36,111 bases of DNA from an uncultured SAR86 cluster bacterium. GTDB taxonomy: Bacteria > Pseudomonadota > Gammaproteobacteria > Magnimaribacterales > AG-339-G14. Below the pieces are notes generated by a model. That model was not told the DNA's origin. It worked only from the letters and a program-made list of their open reading frames with translations, and searched no databases. The position numbers and the translations under genes were made by a program. This document shows positions 8,005 through 16,493 of the stretch, one piece after another; the stretch's first letter is position 1, and every line of letters begins with the position of its first letter. The stretch is taken from assembly GCA_902578495.1 (NCBI GenBank), contig CACHCY010000008.1, positions 1 to 36,111 of the forward strand, given 5' to 3'.

Positions 8005-9464
8005 TGACCTATCAGGTTCTTGCAAGAAAATGGCGTCCCAACACTTTTGATGAGGTAGTAGGTCAAGATTACGTAGTGAAAGCCTTGAAAGGGGCATTGG
8101 ATTTAGAAAAACTTCCTCATGCTTTTATATTCTCCGGAACTAGAGGAACTGGCAAAACAACTCTTGCAAGAATTCTGGCAAAAGCTATAAATTGCTCTAA
8201 TTCAAAAAAGAAGTCTGAGCCATGCAGGAAGTGCGATTCATGCTTATCCATTGAAAATGGCAGTGCTATAGATTTTCAAGAAGTTGATGCAGCATCTAGA
8301 AGAGGAGTCGAAGAAACTAAAGAATTATTGGATTCTGTTCCTTACCTACCAACATCTTCCCCTTTTAAAATTTACTTGCTTGATGAAATACATATGCTTT
8401 CTAAGGAAAGTTTTAATTCACTTTTAAAAACACTAGAGGAGCCTCCTGAGCATGTAGTTTTTCTTTTTGCTACCACAGAAATAGATAAAGTTCCGCCTAC
8501 TGTTCTTTCAAGATGTGTTCAATTTAATCTTTCCGCTATGAAAGTAGACAATATCAAGAATCAACTCAAATTAATCTTTGATGAAGAGAAAATAAAATAT
8601 GATGAAAATTCATTGATAAAACTCTCCAGTCTCGCTAGGGGAAGCATGAGAGATGCATTAACTCTTTCTGAAAAAGTCATCACATTCTCTGAGGGAAAAA
8701 TTACAGAAAAAAAAGTTGAAGAATTAATGGGTTTGCCTTCATCAGAGCTTGTTCAATCCATTCTTAAATCAATAATAGCTAGAGATTCAAAAAAACTCAT
8801 TGAAAATATCGAGGAGGTTAAGATAAATTTTTATGATCCCGAACAAATATTGATTGATCTTTTATCGCTTATTCAAGAAGTTGCAATGTCTCAATTTGAC
8901 GAAAAAGCAGATCTATCTGATTTATCTATTGAACCCCAGAACCTTCAATTGATTTATGATCTTGGCATCTCAAATTTAGAGTATTTTAAGTTATCACCCA
9001 AACCAGAAAGTCTACTCACGATGACTTTTTTGAAAATGATTGCTTTCCTTCCAGGAAGCTCAAAAAAAAAAGCTTTAAACACTAATAAAGACGAGACTGA
9101 TTTTAGTTGGCCCGAAGATTTCTCAAATCTCGATTTGACTAAATTAACTGCCCAATTTATGTCCCATGCATCGATGATTGAGTATCATGATTCGGAGATG
9201 CACTTTGGCATTAACCAAGAGAGGTTGAACATAATTACTGAAAATCAGATAAAAGAAGTTGAGGATGCTTTATCAATTCTGCTTAAAAAGAAATTGAAAG
9301 TTAGCTTCAAATCATCTGATTTAACAGAAACTCCTTTTGAATTTGAAAAGATAAGATCTCAAAAAGAATCAAAGCAAGCAGAAGACGACCTTAAAAAGGA
9401 CTCTTCGCTGAACGAAATGCTTGAAAAATTTGATGGAAAAATTAAAAAAGTTTCAAAGATATAG
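8004..9464 (+). CDS. dnaX: DNA polymerase III subunit gamma/tau
   Basis: DnaX is the ATPase of the clamp loader that places the beta clamp on DNA. The 486-residue protein has Walker A GTRGTGKTT (45-53), the zinc ligands C64, C74, C77 and C80, Walker B LLDEIH (125-130), sensor motifs and the arginine finger SRC (169-171). Domain III ends near residue 350. It is followed by a short tau-specific region, so the whole is shorter than E. coli tau (643). At the domain III/tail junction there is a run of ten A (9062-9071), and both other frames stop within 15 nt. This would yield a gamma-like product of about 357-360 residues if slippage occurs. The gene is coupled to recX by TAATG and abuts recR. 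Confidence 0.96.
   Translation: MTYQVLARKWRPNTFDEVVGQDYVVKALKGALDLEKLPHAFIFSGTRGTGKTTLARILAKAINCSNSKKKSEPCRKCDSCLSIENGSAIDFQEVDAASRRGVEETKELLDSVPYLPTSSPFKIYLLDEIHMLSKESFNSLLKTLEEPPEHVVFLFATTEIDKVPPTVLSRCVQFNLSAMKVDNIKNQLKLIFDEEKIKYDENSLIKLSSLARGSMRDALTLSEKVITFSEGKITEKKVEELMGLPSSELVQSILKSIIARDSKKLIENIEEVKINFYDPEQILIDLLSLIQEVAMSQFDEKADLSDLSIEPQNLQLIYDLGISNLEYFKLSPKPESLLTMTFLKMIAFLPGSSKKKALNTNKDETDFSWPEDFSNLDLTKLTAQFMSHASMIEYHDSEMHFGINQERLNIITENQIKEVEDALSILLKKKLKVSFKSSDLTETPFEFEKIRSQKESKQAEDDLKKDSSLNEMLEKFDGKIKKVSKI
9062..9085 (+). promoter_or_regulatory. Candidate slippage/frameshift site in dnaX
   Basis: Ten consecutive A bases (9062-9071) follow codon TCA. In frame the codons are AAA AAA AAA GCT. 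If one A is gained the reading becomes AGC TTT AAA CAC TAA, stopping at 9083-9085. If one A is lost it becomes AAG CTT TAA, stopping at 9076-9078. Both stops fall just after clamp-loader domain III. The resemblance is to the Thermus dnaX transcriptional-slippage site and the E. coli -1 frameshift. I see no convincing downstream stem-loop. Confidence 0.5.
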
Positions 9465-10064
9465 ATGAAATTTAGTCCATTACTCTCAGATCTGATTAAA
9501 TCTTTGCAAGTTCTGCCTGGTGTTGGACCAAAAACTGCAAAACGAATGGCTATGAGTTTATTAGGAGGTGATGAAGCCGATGCTAAAAATCTTGCTATCA
9601 ATCTATCCAGAGCAATAGATTTAATCGGCACATGTCAAAACTGCAGGGTTTTGTCAGAAGATCAGATATGTTCAATTTGTAATGATTCAAGCAGAGATAA
9701 CACACAAGTATGCGTTGTAGAAAATACCTCTCAAGTTGTTCAAATAGAGGAACTGGGTGGATTTAAAGGAATCTATTTTGTATTGGGTGGATATCTTTCT
9801 CCAATTGAAGGCAGGGGTCCAAACGAAATAGGTCTATCTGAGCTGAATTCAAAAGCTCTGAGTGGTGAAATTAAAGAACTTATTTTAGCTTTTAATTCTT
9901 CCTTAGAAGGTGAGGCAACAGCTCAATACATACTTGAGAAATGTTCATCAGATTCTCTAAACATTACTAAACTTGCTCAAGGTGTGCCTCTTGGAGGAGA
10001 TCTGAACTATGTGGATTCTAATACCCTTAGGCATGCGTTTGATAGCAGGCAAAAATTACTTTAG
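9465..10064 (+). CDS. recR: Recombination protein RecR
   Basis: RecR works with RecO/RecF to load RecA at gapped DNA. The 199-residue protein has an N-terminal helix-hairpin-helix (LPGVGPKTAKRMA, about 17-29), a four-cysteine zinc finger (CQNC...CSIC, about 57-72), a Toprim domain opening with VCVVENTSQV, and the C-terminal LAQGVPLGGDLNYVDSNTLRHAF block. It starts on the base after the dnaX stop. In most proteobacteria ybaB/ebfC lies between these two genes; here there is no room for it. Its last 9 nt overlap the end of the convergent amidohydrolase gene. Confidence 0.95.
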   Translation: MKFSPLLSDLIKSLQVLPGVGPKTAKRMAMSLLGGDEADAKNLAINLSRAIDLIGTCQNCRVLSEDQICSICNDSSRDNTQVCVVENTSQVVQIEELGGFKGIYFVLGGYLSPIEGRGPNEIGLSELNSKALSGEIKELILAFNSSLEGEATAQYILEKCSSDSLNITKLAQGVPLGGDLNYVDSNTLRHAFDSRQKLL

Positions 10065-11354
10065 GTGGGCTTTTATTAAGGCAATTGAACTTGAAATACC
10101 AGTATCAATTGTTTTTTCATAGTCAGGTAAAAACTTACTCGAATGAAGGGATGGTAATTTTTTTGAATTATTTAAAAATTCTTTGTAATCCTTCTGTGAT
10201 ACAGCGCCAATCCAAAAAAGCAGGGAAGGTATTTTTGGCTCAACTCTTCCAAATTGGCCAAAGTCTTCTCCACCCATGACTTGAGGACCATCAAATACTT
10301 TATCCTTTCCTAACTCTTTTGAAAGAATTTCTTTAGCGCGCATAGCTAAGTCTGGATTATTAAATACTGCAGGAGTGTATTCGTCTCTGAGTTTAACGAT
10401 TGGATAGAGATTTTTTGGCAAATCATTTTGAATTGCAATGGATTCAGCGATTTTTTTAATTCTAGAGATTATTAGATCTCTGTCCTCGTCACTATAAGAT
10501 CTTACAGTGATCTGAAGATCAACATGATTTGGGATTATGTTATGTTTGGTTCCTCCATGAATGGAACCAACAGTCACTACTCCTGCATTAATGGGACTTA
10601 AATTTCTGCTAATGATTGTTTGAATAGTCGTGATAAATTGAGAGCTCATTACGATGGGATCTTTAGTTAGATGAGGATAAGCTCCGTGCCCGCCTTCTCC
10701 ATAAAAAGTAACATCGACTGAATCTACATTCGCCATTGCGAAGCCTGGAGTTATATGAACCGTCCCGGATTGAGTTTGAGCTGAAACATGAAGGGCTAAA
10801 TTTATATCTGGGTAAGGTATCTGTTTAAACAATCCTGCATTTATCATTTGTCGTGCACCAAAACCAATTTCCTCTGCAGGTTGCAAAATAAAAACAATAG
10901 TTCCTTTCCATGAATCTTTATTTTTTGAAAAGTATTTTGCAGTTCCAATTAAAGACGTCATGTGAATATCATGACCACAAGCATGCATTATTGGCACGTC
11001 CATTCCATTCTGTTTAGTAGTTTTGAAGCTCTCGAAAGAAATTCCAGTTTCTTCTTTTATTGGAAGAGCATCCATATCTGCTCGAAATAAGACTGTTTTA
11101 TTTCCTCCATTGTTAAGGATAGCTGCAAAACCATTTCCTCCAATATTAGTGATGATCTCATATCCGTATTCTTCTAATAAATCTTCGAGGTATTTAGTCG
11201 TCTCAAATTCTTGGAGAGATAATTCAGGATTTTGATGAAGATATTTATAAATTTCATAAAAATCTTCATTTGATTTTAAAGGCAGTGAAACCGCATAAAT
11301 TATTAAAAATAAAAAGTAAACGTTGCTATTTAAATACCTTTTGAAAGTGATCAT
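10056..11354 (-). CDS. Secreted M20 family amidohydrolase (HipO/IAA-amino acid hydrolase-like)
   Basis: A 432-residue metallopeptidase of the M20D (carboxypeptidase/aminoacylase) type, which removes acyl or amino-acyl groups from amides. Metal and catalytic residues are visible: RADMDALPI (91-99), H124-A-C126-G-H128-D with the catalytic-water site, E161-E162 in PAEEIGFGA, H in NLALHVSA, and GGEDFG near the end. The dimerisation-domain motif GGHGAYPH is present. Residues 11-27 are hydrophobic after two Lys/Arg, so it is probably exported or membrane-anchored, which is uncommon for this mostly cytosolic family. It stands alone on the minus strand, divergent from dcd and with its 3' end overlapping recR. 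The substrate is unknown. Confidence 0.9.
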   Translation of the reverse strand: MITFKRYLNSNVYFLFLIIYAVSLPLKSNEDFYEIYKYLHQNPELSLQEFETTKYLEDLLEEYGYEIITNIGGNGFAAILNNGGNKTVLFRADMDALPIKEETGISFESFKTTKQNGMDVPIMHACGHDIHMTSLIGTAKYFSKNKDSWKGTIVFILQPAEEIGFGARQMINAGLFKQIPYPDINLALHVSAQTQSGTVHITPGFAMANVDSVDVTFYGEGGHGAYPHLTKDPIVMSSQFITTIQTIISRNLSPINAGVVTVGSIHGGTKHNIIPNHVDLQITVRSYSDEDRDLIISRIKKIAESIAIQNDLPKNLYPIVKLRDEYTPAVFNNPDLAMRAKEILSKELGKDKVFDGPQVMGGEDFGQFGRVEPKIPSLLFWIGAVSQKDYKEFLNNSKKLPSLHSSKFLPDYEKTIDTGISSSIALIKAHLK

Positions 11355-11359
11355 TAATA

Positions 11360-11366
11360 TATAATA
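11360..11366. promoter_or_regulatory. Overlapping -10 elements of the amidohydrolase gene and dcd
   Basis: Plus-strand TATAAT at 11360-11365 sits 14 nt before the dcd ATG. Minus-strand TATTAT at 11366-11361 sits 6 nt before the amidohydrolase ATG. The whole intergenic gap is only 25 nt, so the two promoters must overlap. No good -35 is visible. Confidence 0.4.
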
Positions 11367-11379
11367 ACAGCTTATTTTT

Positions 11380-11949
11380 ATGAGTATAAAATCAGATAAA
11401 TGGATAAAAAGAATGGCTATAGAAAGTCATCTAATAGACCCCTTCATTGATAAACAAGTTAAACATACAGAAGAGGCTGGAAGTACAGTTTCATACGGAC
11501 TATCAAGTTATGGTTATGATGTGAGATGCGCTGATGAATTTAAGATTTTTACAAATATAAATTCTGCCACAGTGGACCCAAAAAATTTTGATGAGGATAG
11601 CTTCATTGATATTAAATCTGAGGTGTGTGTAATTCCTCCAAATTCCTTTGCCCTAGCAAGGACTGTGGAATATTTTAAAATTCCTAGGAACGTACTAACA
11701 ATTTGTTTAGGAAAATCTACGTATGCTAGATGCGGCATAATTGTAAACGTAACTCCTCTCGAACCTGAATGGGAAGGCCATGTAACTCTTGAATTTTCAA
11801 ATACAACAAGTTTACCAGCAAAGATCTATGCAAACGAAGGTGTAGCACAAATGCTATTTTTTGAATCAGATGAATTATGCGAAACAAGTTATGCGGATAG
11901 GAAAGGCAAATATCAAGGTCAATTGGGTGTTACACCCCCCAAAGTTTAA
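11380..11949 (+). CDS. dcd: dCTP deaminase
   Basis: Dcd deaminates dCTP to dUTP, the main route to dTTP precursors in proteobacteria. The 189-residue protein matches the E. coli trimeric enzyme: [13 protein letters not shown] start, [26 protein letters not shown]113TYAR117CG with the active-site Ser and Arg, and [14 protein letters not shown]138FSNTT with the catalytic Glu. The C-terminus ends [10 protein letters not shown]. It is a single gene under its own promoter, convergent with the DUF3108 gene (4 nt shared). It is not the bifunctional dCTP deaminase/dUTPase form. Confidence 0.95.
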   Translation: MSIKSDKWIKRMAIESHLIDPFIDKQVKHTEEAGSTVSYGLSSYGYDVRCADEFKIFTNINSATVDPKNFDEDSFIDIKSEVCVIPPNSFALARTVEYFKIPRNVLTICLGKSTYARCGIIVNVTPLEPEWEGHVTLEFSNTTSLPAKIYANEGVAQMLFFESDELCETSYADRKGKYQGQLGVTPPKV

Positions 11950-12557
11950 AGATTCTCCCAGATAAACTCTCTACCATTAACATTCTGAATAACTTTTAAT
12001 ATTTCTTTTGAGTTATCCTTAAAAAAAAGTTCGAATTTATCCTTTTCTTTTTTTTCCTTGATTTTAATAGTGTCAGGACTAGAAATTGTTTTTATAAACT
12101 TTTTCTGTCTTATTTTTCCTCTCTCCAATACATTAAGAGTAATTTCTTCGTCAATCTGAATATTTAACAATCTTAAGTAAAGATGAGCAGTTAAATCATC
12201 GTAAATAGCTCCATCATATTGAAGAGTTTCGGTTAGCTGACCTTTTATGTATTTAATTTTTTTTGTTACATGATCTATTTTGTAACTTTCTTCTATCTTC
12301 CTTAATCCTCCCATGACGATTAAATTTCTTTTTATCTCAGATATCTGAATTAAATTTGTATAACTAAATTGAGTATCTTGACTTAACCTAAAGAAAGGAT
12401 GTGAGATTTCGTAAGTAATATTCCACTCATCGTTCAGATTGGTGAGATTTACTTTAAACTCTGATTCCTTATATTTAAATGTATAGCTTTCTTCATTAAT
12501 AGGAAAAAGGTTGCTAGCTATCACAAAAAGAAAGCTTAAGCTGATTTTATAAATCAA
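11946..12557 (-). CDS. DUF3108-like exported protein
   Basis: A protein of about 203 residues with an N-terminal signal ([16 protein letters not shown]) and a beta-rich body: [12 protein letters not shown]...[22 protein letters not shown] early, [17 protein letters not shown] in the middle, and paired basic/acidic strands at the end. This pattern resembles the DUF3108 family, which often lies next to purN in gammaproteobacteria; the function is unknown. The start is uncertain. A TTG at 12557 has GAGGG about 5 nt upstream and overlaps purN by 11 nt, so I use it. A GTG at 12563, ATG at 12599 or TTG at 12620 are also in frame but reach further into purN. Confidence 0.75.
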   Translation of the reverse strand: MIYKISLSFLFVIASNLFPINEESYTFKYKESEFKVNLTNLNDEWNITYEISHPFFRLSQDTQFSYTNLIQISEIKRNLIVMGGLRKIEESYKIDHVTKKIKYIKGQLTETLQYDGAIYDDLTAHLYLRLLNIQIDEEITLNVLERGKIRQKKFIKTISSPDTIKIKEKKEKDKFELFFKDNSKEILKVIQNVNGREFIWENL

Positions 12558-13185
12558 ATTCACCCTCGTAACATTTAAAATTTTTTCCATTAAGTTCATT
12601 AAGGTTAATTTCTCCTTCAACTATCATTTTGATAATCAATGGATAAAGTTTATGTTCTATTGAGTGAACTTTTGTAATCAAACTATCAATATCTTTATAT
12701 TTGGTAGCTTTAAATCTAGCTTGAGCAATTATTGGACCGCTATCCAAGCCTTCGTCTACAAGATGAATTGTCACTCCGTGAAACTTATCCTTGTTGCTTA
12801 TAACTTTTTCATGGGTGTTGAGACCAGGATATTTAGGCAGTAGAGAAGGATGGATATTGATAATTTTTCTATTAAATTTTTCTATAAAACTATTAGATAG
12901 TATCCGCATGAAACCTGCTAAAACAATCAAATCTACTTCATGCTTAATCAGTAGTTCACTCAGTGCTTGATCAAAACTCTCTCTTGAAGAAAAATTTTTA
13001 TGATTCAAGAAAGCACTATTCAAATTTTCTTGTTTAGCTCTTGTTAATGCAAAAGCAGTTTCAATATTAGATATAACAAGTGAAATGTTTGCATTAATTT
13101 CACCAATATTTATCGAATCAATGATTGATTGAAGATTACTACCGTTTCCAGATACTAAAACAGCGAGTTTTTTGATATCACCCAA
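12547..13185 (-). CDS. purN: Phosphoribosylglycinamide formyltransferase (GART)
   Basis: PurN transfers a formyl group from 10-formyl-THF to GAR, the third step of purine synthesis. The 212-residue protein has the nucleotide-site motif VLVSGNGSNLQSII (9-22), FMRILS, the catalytic N110-I-H112-PSLLP, GVTIHLVDEG and D148-SGPIIAQ. These match E. coli N106, H108 and D144 with an offset of four. It begins with TTG overlapping the purM stop by 8 nt, the classic purM-purN arrangement, so the two are co-translated. The downstream DUF3108 gene is in the same operon. Confidence 0.95.
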   Translation of the reverse strand: MGDIKKLAVLVSGNGSNLQSIIDSINIGEINANISLVISNIETAFALTRAKQENLNSAFLNHKNFSSRESFDQALSELLIKHEVDLIVLAGFMRILSNSFIEKFNRKIINIHPSLLPKYPGLNTHEKVISNKDKFHGVTIHLVDEGLDSGPIIAQARFKATKYKDIDSLITKVHSIEHKLYPLIIKMIVEGEINLNELNGKNFKCYEGEFDL

Positions 13186-14221
13186 ATTGTATCTCTAATT
13201 TCTTCGTTTTATCGTTTACTACCTTTCCTAGTCTGACAAACGGCTGTCTAAATTTTTTCAGTTTGTGTTCTAAATTAGCTTTGTCAGCGGGATGAATAAT
13301 TACTATCAACCCAACTCCACAATTAAAGACCTCAGTCATTTCCTTAATTGTTAGGTTAGCTTTTGAGGAAATTAGATCAAAAAGATCTTTATGAAAAGGG
13401 TATCCCCTGGAAAAATCTATATTAGCACATTTACCATTTGGAATAACTCTTGGTAAATTTTCTACGATGCCGCCTCCGGTAATATGACAAATTTGTTTGA
13501 GAGAAATAGATTTGGATAACTCACGGATAACATTTACATAAATTTTCGTTGGTTTAAGAAGTACTTTGCCTAAAGTTGTTTTCCCCATTCGAGCTTTCAA
13601 ATTTATCTTTTTCGATTGTATGAGCTTTCTTATTAATGAGAATCCATTTGAATGTAACCCAGTAGATGAGAGGCCGTAAATAAGATCATTATTTTTTACA
13701 TTGCTAATTTTTAGTATTTTATTTTTTTCTGCTACTCCAACTGAAAAACCTGCTAAATCATATTTTCCTTTTGGAAATTCATCTGGATGTTCAGCTGTTT
13801 CCCCTCCGATAAGAGAGCATCCAGCTGCCAGACAGCCTTTTGATATTCCTTTAAAAATTTGTTTCTTTTTTCTTAAATTAATTTTATCTGTCACAAGATA
13901 ATCTAAAAAGAAAAGAGGCTCAGCACCTACAGTTATCAAATCATTCACGCACATGGCAACAAGATCTTCACCAACAGTGCTGTGATCATTAAGTTTTTCT
14001 GCTATTGAAATTTTTGTTCCAACTCCATCAGTACAAGCAACAAGTTTAGGACTTTTATAGTTTTTTGGAATAGAAGCAAGAGCAGCAAATGAACCTATGT
14101 TTGAATCTATTTCTTTTCTAAGCGTCTTTTTTGCAAAGGGTTTAATAATGTCGACAAGCTTGTAACCTAAGTTGACATCAACACCAGACGATTTATAGGT
14201 TATCTTCTTCTGCTTGCTCAA
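13178..14221 (-). CDS. purM: Phosphoribosylaminoimidazole synthetase (AIR synthetase)
   Basis: PurM closes the imidazole ring (FGAM + ATP to AIR), two steps after PurN. Motifs: SGVDVNLG, ACTDGVGTK, the GEDLVAMCVNDLITVGAEPLFF block, GCSLIGGETAEHP, DLAGFSVGVAEK, STGLHSNGFSL, CHITGGGIVENLPR and FNCGVGL. I choose the TTG at 14221, giving 347 residues starting SKQKKITYKSSGVD, which fits E. coli PurM (345). The longer in-frame TTG at 14269 lies upstream of a minus-strand TATAAT (14257-14252) and would add 16 residues with no counterpart in the family. Confidence 0.95.
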   Translation of the reverse strand: MSKQKKITYKSSGVDVNLGYKLVDIIKPFAKKTLRKEIDSNIGSFAALASIPKNYKSPKLVACTDGVGTKISIAEKLNDHSTVGEDLVAMCVNDLITVGAEPLFFLDYLVTDKINLRKKKQIFKGISKGCLAAGCSLIGGETAEHPDEFPKGKYDLAGFSVGVAEKNKILKISNVKNNDLIYGLSSTGLHSNGFSLIRKLIQSKKINLKARMGKTTLGKVLLKPTKIYVNVIRELSKSISLKQICHITGGGIVENLPRVIPNGKCANIDFSRGYPFHKDLFDLISSKANLTIKEMTEVFNCGVGLIVIIHPADKANLEHKLKKFRQPFVRLGKVVNDKTKKLEIQFG

Positions 14222-14247
14222 TATTTCAGTGAATTTTTTTTTGAAAT

Positions 14248-14263
14248 AATCATTATAATGATT
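14248..14263. promoter_or_regulatory. Palindromic divergent -10 element of purM and the DUF2066 gene
   Basis: A perfect 16-bp palindrome, AATCATTATAATGATT, contains TATAAT on both strands (plus 14254-14259; minus 14257-14252). It sits 5 nt before the plus-strand ATG at 14269 and 26 nt before the purM TTG at 14221. It reads best as a two-way -10 element; a dimeric regulator site is an alternative. Confidence 0.5.
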
Positions 14264-14268
14264 TAGCA

Positions 14269-15261
14269 ATGAGGAAGGTAATCTTAATTTTTCTTTTTTT
14301 CCAAGCTATTTTTTTAGCCAGTCAATCTGATCTTCCTGAGGTTTATACAGTAAAAATTGAAGATACTGGAAACGAGATCTCTTTTTACCTAGATCAAGCA
14401 GTTCTAGAAGCAATTGTTCGAGCCACAGGAAATTTTGAGGAGACAAGAAATTCAAAAAAAATCATGGATCTTGACTTGAACTCTTTCGTCAGGGAATACA
14501 AGTTCTTGCAAGAGCAAAATAAAAACTTTATTGAAATTAAAATCGATGCTGTAGAACTGAGATCAAAATTATTTGATTTAAATTTTTCTTTATTTACAGA
14601 AAAAAAATTAAAAGCTGTCGTTTGGATAAATTGTAATTTATCAAGGGAATTAAAATCAAAAACATATCAGACGGCCTCAGACGAATGTAATAATTTAAAA
14701 AACATTATTTCTTCTGAAACAAAAAAAAGGGGAGGGAGAGCTATATATCCAATTTTAGATTCAACAGAAATAACCTTCTATGAAGGGAAAAATATGGCAA
14801 GCTTTGAAAATATCTATTTCAATAATGAGAAATATTCTCCCGATGGCTGGATGTATTGTTACAGAGAAAAAGGATTTCTTTGTTACCTGCCTGAGGAACC
14901 AAATAATGTTTTTTCTAATTTAAATCCCTATAATACCTTTCTACCTTTTGATGCCATCCAAGGTCTTTTAGATAATATATCGGATCCTTACAGAGTGAAA
15001 TCTGGATCAGAGAATAAAAAAATTCTCATTACCGTTGAGGGAAATACATCTTTTGATGCTCTTCAGACATTCAAAGAGCTCCTAAGCCAAAATTTCTTAG
15101 TTAAAAAATCATTTCTTCGCAAACTAGAGGATAATATGTTTAGTTTTATGGTTACTACTGACTCTGATTCTGATGACCTTGTTGAAGTAATGCTGACTGA
15201 TAATTTACTAACTTTGAGCAGCAAATCGTCTGAAGAAATAATTTTTCAGAGTATAAATTAA
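14269..15261 (+). CDS. DUF2066 domain-containing exported protein
   Basis: A 330-residue protein with a signal peptide (1-18). The first half, YTVKIEDTGNEISFYLDQAVLEAIVRATGN followed by FVREYKFL and IEIKIDAVELRSKLFDL, matches the DUF2066 pattern. The family is of unknown function and lies beside purM and hda in many gammaproteobacteria, which is the situation here. The second half has no motif I recognise. The ATG follows a plus-strand TATAAT by nine bases, so the transcript would be almost leaderless. It is the first gene of a plus-strand operon with pgsA, hda and a thioredoxin-like lipoprotein; the next gene starts on the base after its stop. Confidence 0.82.
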   Translation: MRKVILIFLFFQAIFLASQSDLPEVYTVKIEDTGNEISFYLDQAVLEAIVRATGNFEETRNSKKIMDLDLNSFVREYKFLQEQNKNFIEIKIDAVELRSKLFDLNFSLFTEKKLKAVVWINCNLSRELKSKTYQTASDECNNLKNIISSETKKRGGRAIYPILDSTEITFYEGKNMASFENIYFNNEKYSPDGWMYCYREKGFLCYLPEEPNNVFSNLNPYNTFLPFDAIQGLLDNISDPYRVKSGSENKKILITVEGNTSFDALQTFKELLSQNFLVKKSFLRKLEDNMFSFMVTTDSDSDDLVEVMLTDNLLTLSSKSSEEIIFQSIN

Positions 15262-15807
15262 ATGCTTTCAAATATTCCAAATATCCTTACGGTATTGAGA
15301 CTTTTCTCTGTGTATCCCCTCATAATTTTCATATTAGAGGAACAATTTTTTTTGGCCTTAGGAATATTTTTTTTAGCGGGGATATCAGATTTACTAGATG
15401 GATTTTTAGCTAGAAAATTTTCATGGCAATCAAGATTTGGACAAATAGCTGATCCAGTTGCAGATAAAACATTAGTGGTGGCAACAATAATTTCTTTAGG
15501 TTCAATAGACCTCATCGAAAACTGGTTTATGTTTATGGTTCTTGGCAGAGATTTATTAATTATCGTAGGGGTAATATTGGCAAATTACTTGATATCTGAT
15601 TATCAAGTTGCACCAAATTATCTTGGAAAATTAAATACAGCAATTTTACTCTTATTGGTTGGCATCATTTTAATTGATGCCGTCGGTTTCTTAGTTACTG
15701 ATATGGCAATTTACTGGATATCAATACTTTTTATATTCACAAATACTTTAAGCTTGATAGTTTATTTCATTGATCCGGGCATAAAAATCCTTCGCAATAT
15801 AAAGTGA
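15262..15807 (+). CDS. pgsA: CDP-alcohol phosphatidyltransferase, PgsA-like
   Basis: A 181-residue integral membrane enzyme that probably makes phosphatidylglycerol phosphate from CDP-diacylglycerol and glycerol 3-phosphate. The CDP-alcohol phosphotransferase motif D-G-x2-A-R-x8-G-x3-D-x3-D is complete: D46-G47, A50-R51, G60, D64 and D68. The start NIPNILTVLRLF is typical of PgsA, and four to six hydrophobic segments follow. The context DUF2066-pgsA-hda is common in gammaproteobacteria. This class has related members (CdsA-linked, cardiolipin-type), so the exact acceptor is inferred. gpsA, which supplies glycerol 3-phosphate, is elsewhere in the window (31888). Confidence 0.88.
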   Translation: MLSNIPNILTVLRLFSVYPLIIFILEEQFFLALGIFFLAGISDLLDGFLARKFSWQSRFGQIADPVADKTLVVATIISLGSIDLIENWFMFMVLGRDLLIIVGVILANYLISDYQVAPNYLGKLNTAILLLLVGIILIDAVGFLVTDMAIYWISILFIFTNTLSLIVYFIDPGIKILRNIK

Positions 15808-16493
15808 TGGATCAAAAAACTTTCAAGTTCAATTCAGAAATATATCTATCAAAAGAGAATTTGCAGTCCATTGAAACATTTGAGATAAACTTTAAACAGC
15901 TTGAGAATTTCTTTTCTGAAACTAATAAATTTATTTTACTTTACGGAGACGAAAGGTCTGGGAAGAAGTATATTTTAAATTCGTTTATCAATTGTTTTCA
16001 TTTTGATAAAAAGATTTTTTATGCTTCTCTAGAAGATGATTATTTTTCTGAACAAATCCTAGAAGGTATATCTTATTTCGATGTAATAGTATTGGATAGG
16101 TTAGATCTTGCTCCTAATGATTCCAAGTGGGAGTTAGGAATTTTTAACCTTTATAACGAATTAAATGAAGCAGATAAAAGTAAAATTATTTTTCTTTCTG
16201 ATAAACCTATAAATTCAATTGATTTTAATCTGAAGGATCTTCAATCAAGAATCTCATCAATTTCTGCTATGAGTTTTGCTGAATTAAATGATGAGGAAAA
16301 AAGAATATTGATGGAATTAATTTTCAATAAAAGAGGTATATCGATTGATAACTCTGTACTATCGTATGCTTTAGAAAGAAGCTCTAGAAATCTTGAGAAT
16401 ATAATTAATTTAGTTCAAAAAATTGATGAATACTCTCTCTCAAAAAAAAGAAATATTACGGTACCCTTGCTAAAAGAAATCTTAGAGTCATGA
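15807..16493 (+). CDS. hda: DnaA-related regulator Hda
   Basis: Hda, with the DNA-loaded beta clamp, stimulates ATP hydrolysis by DnaA and prevents re-initiation. The 228-residue protein is a DnaA-like AAA+ domain without the DNA-binding domain. Visible parts: a degenerate Walker A (GDERSGKKYIL, about 46-56), a Walker B-like VIVLDRLD, SDKP sensor I, LQSRIS (Box VII arginine) and the C-terminal sensor II region. The N-terminus is MDQKTFKFN, without an obvious clamp-binding QL-x-L/F motif; FKQLENFF near 31 is a possible substitute. Start: ATG at 15807 overlaps the pgsA TGA; a GTG one codon upstream is also possible. Confidence 0.85.
   Translation: MDQKTFKFNSEIYLSKENLQSIETFEINFKQLENFFSETNKFILLYGDERSGKKYILNSFINCFHFDKKIFYASLEDDYFSEQILEGISYFDVIVLDRLDLAPNDSKWELGIFNLYNELNEADKSKIIFLSDKPINSIDFNLKDLQSRISSISAMSFAELNDEEKRILMELIFNKRGISIDNSVLSYALERSSRNLENIINLVQKIDEYSLSKKRNITVPLLKEILES

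Noticed and set aside
14222-14269. Longer purM reading frame starting at TTG 14269
   Set aside because: It adds 16 residues not found in the family and starts upstream of the best minus-strand -10 box; TTG 14221 gives the expected length.
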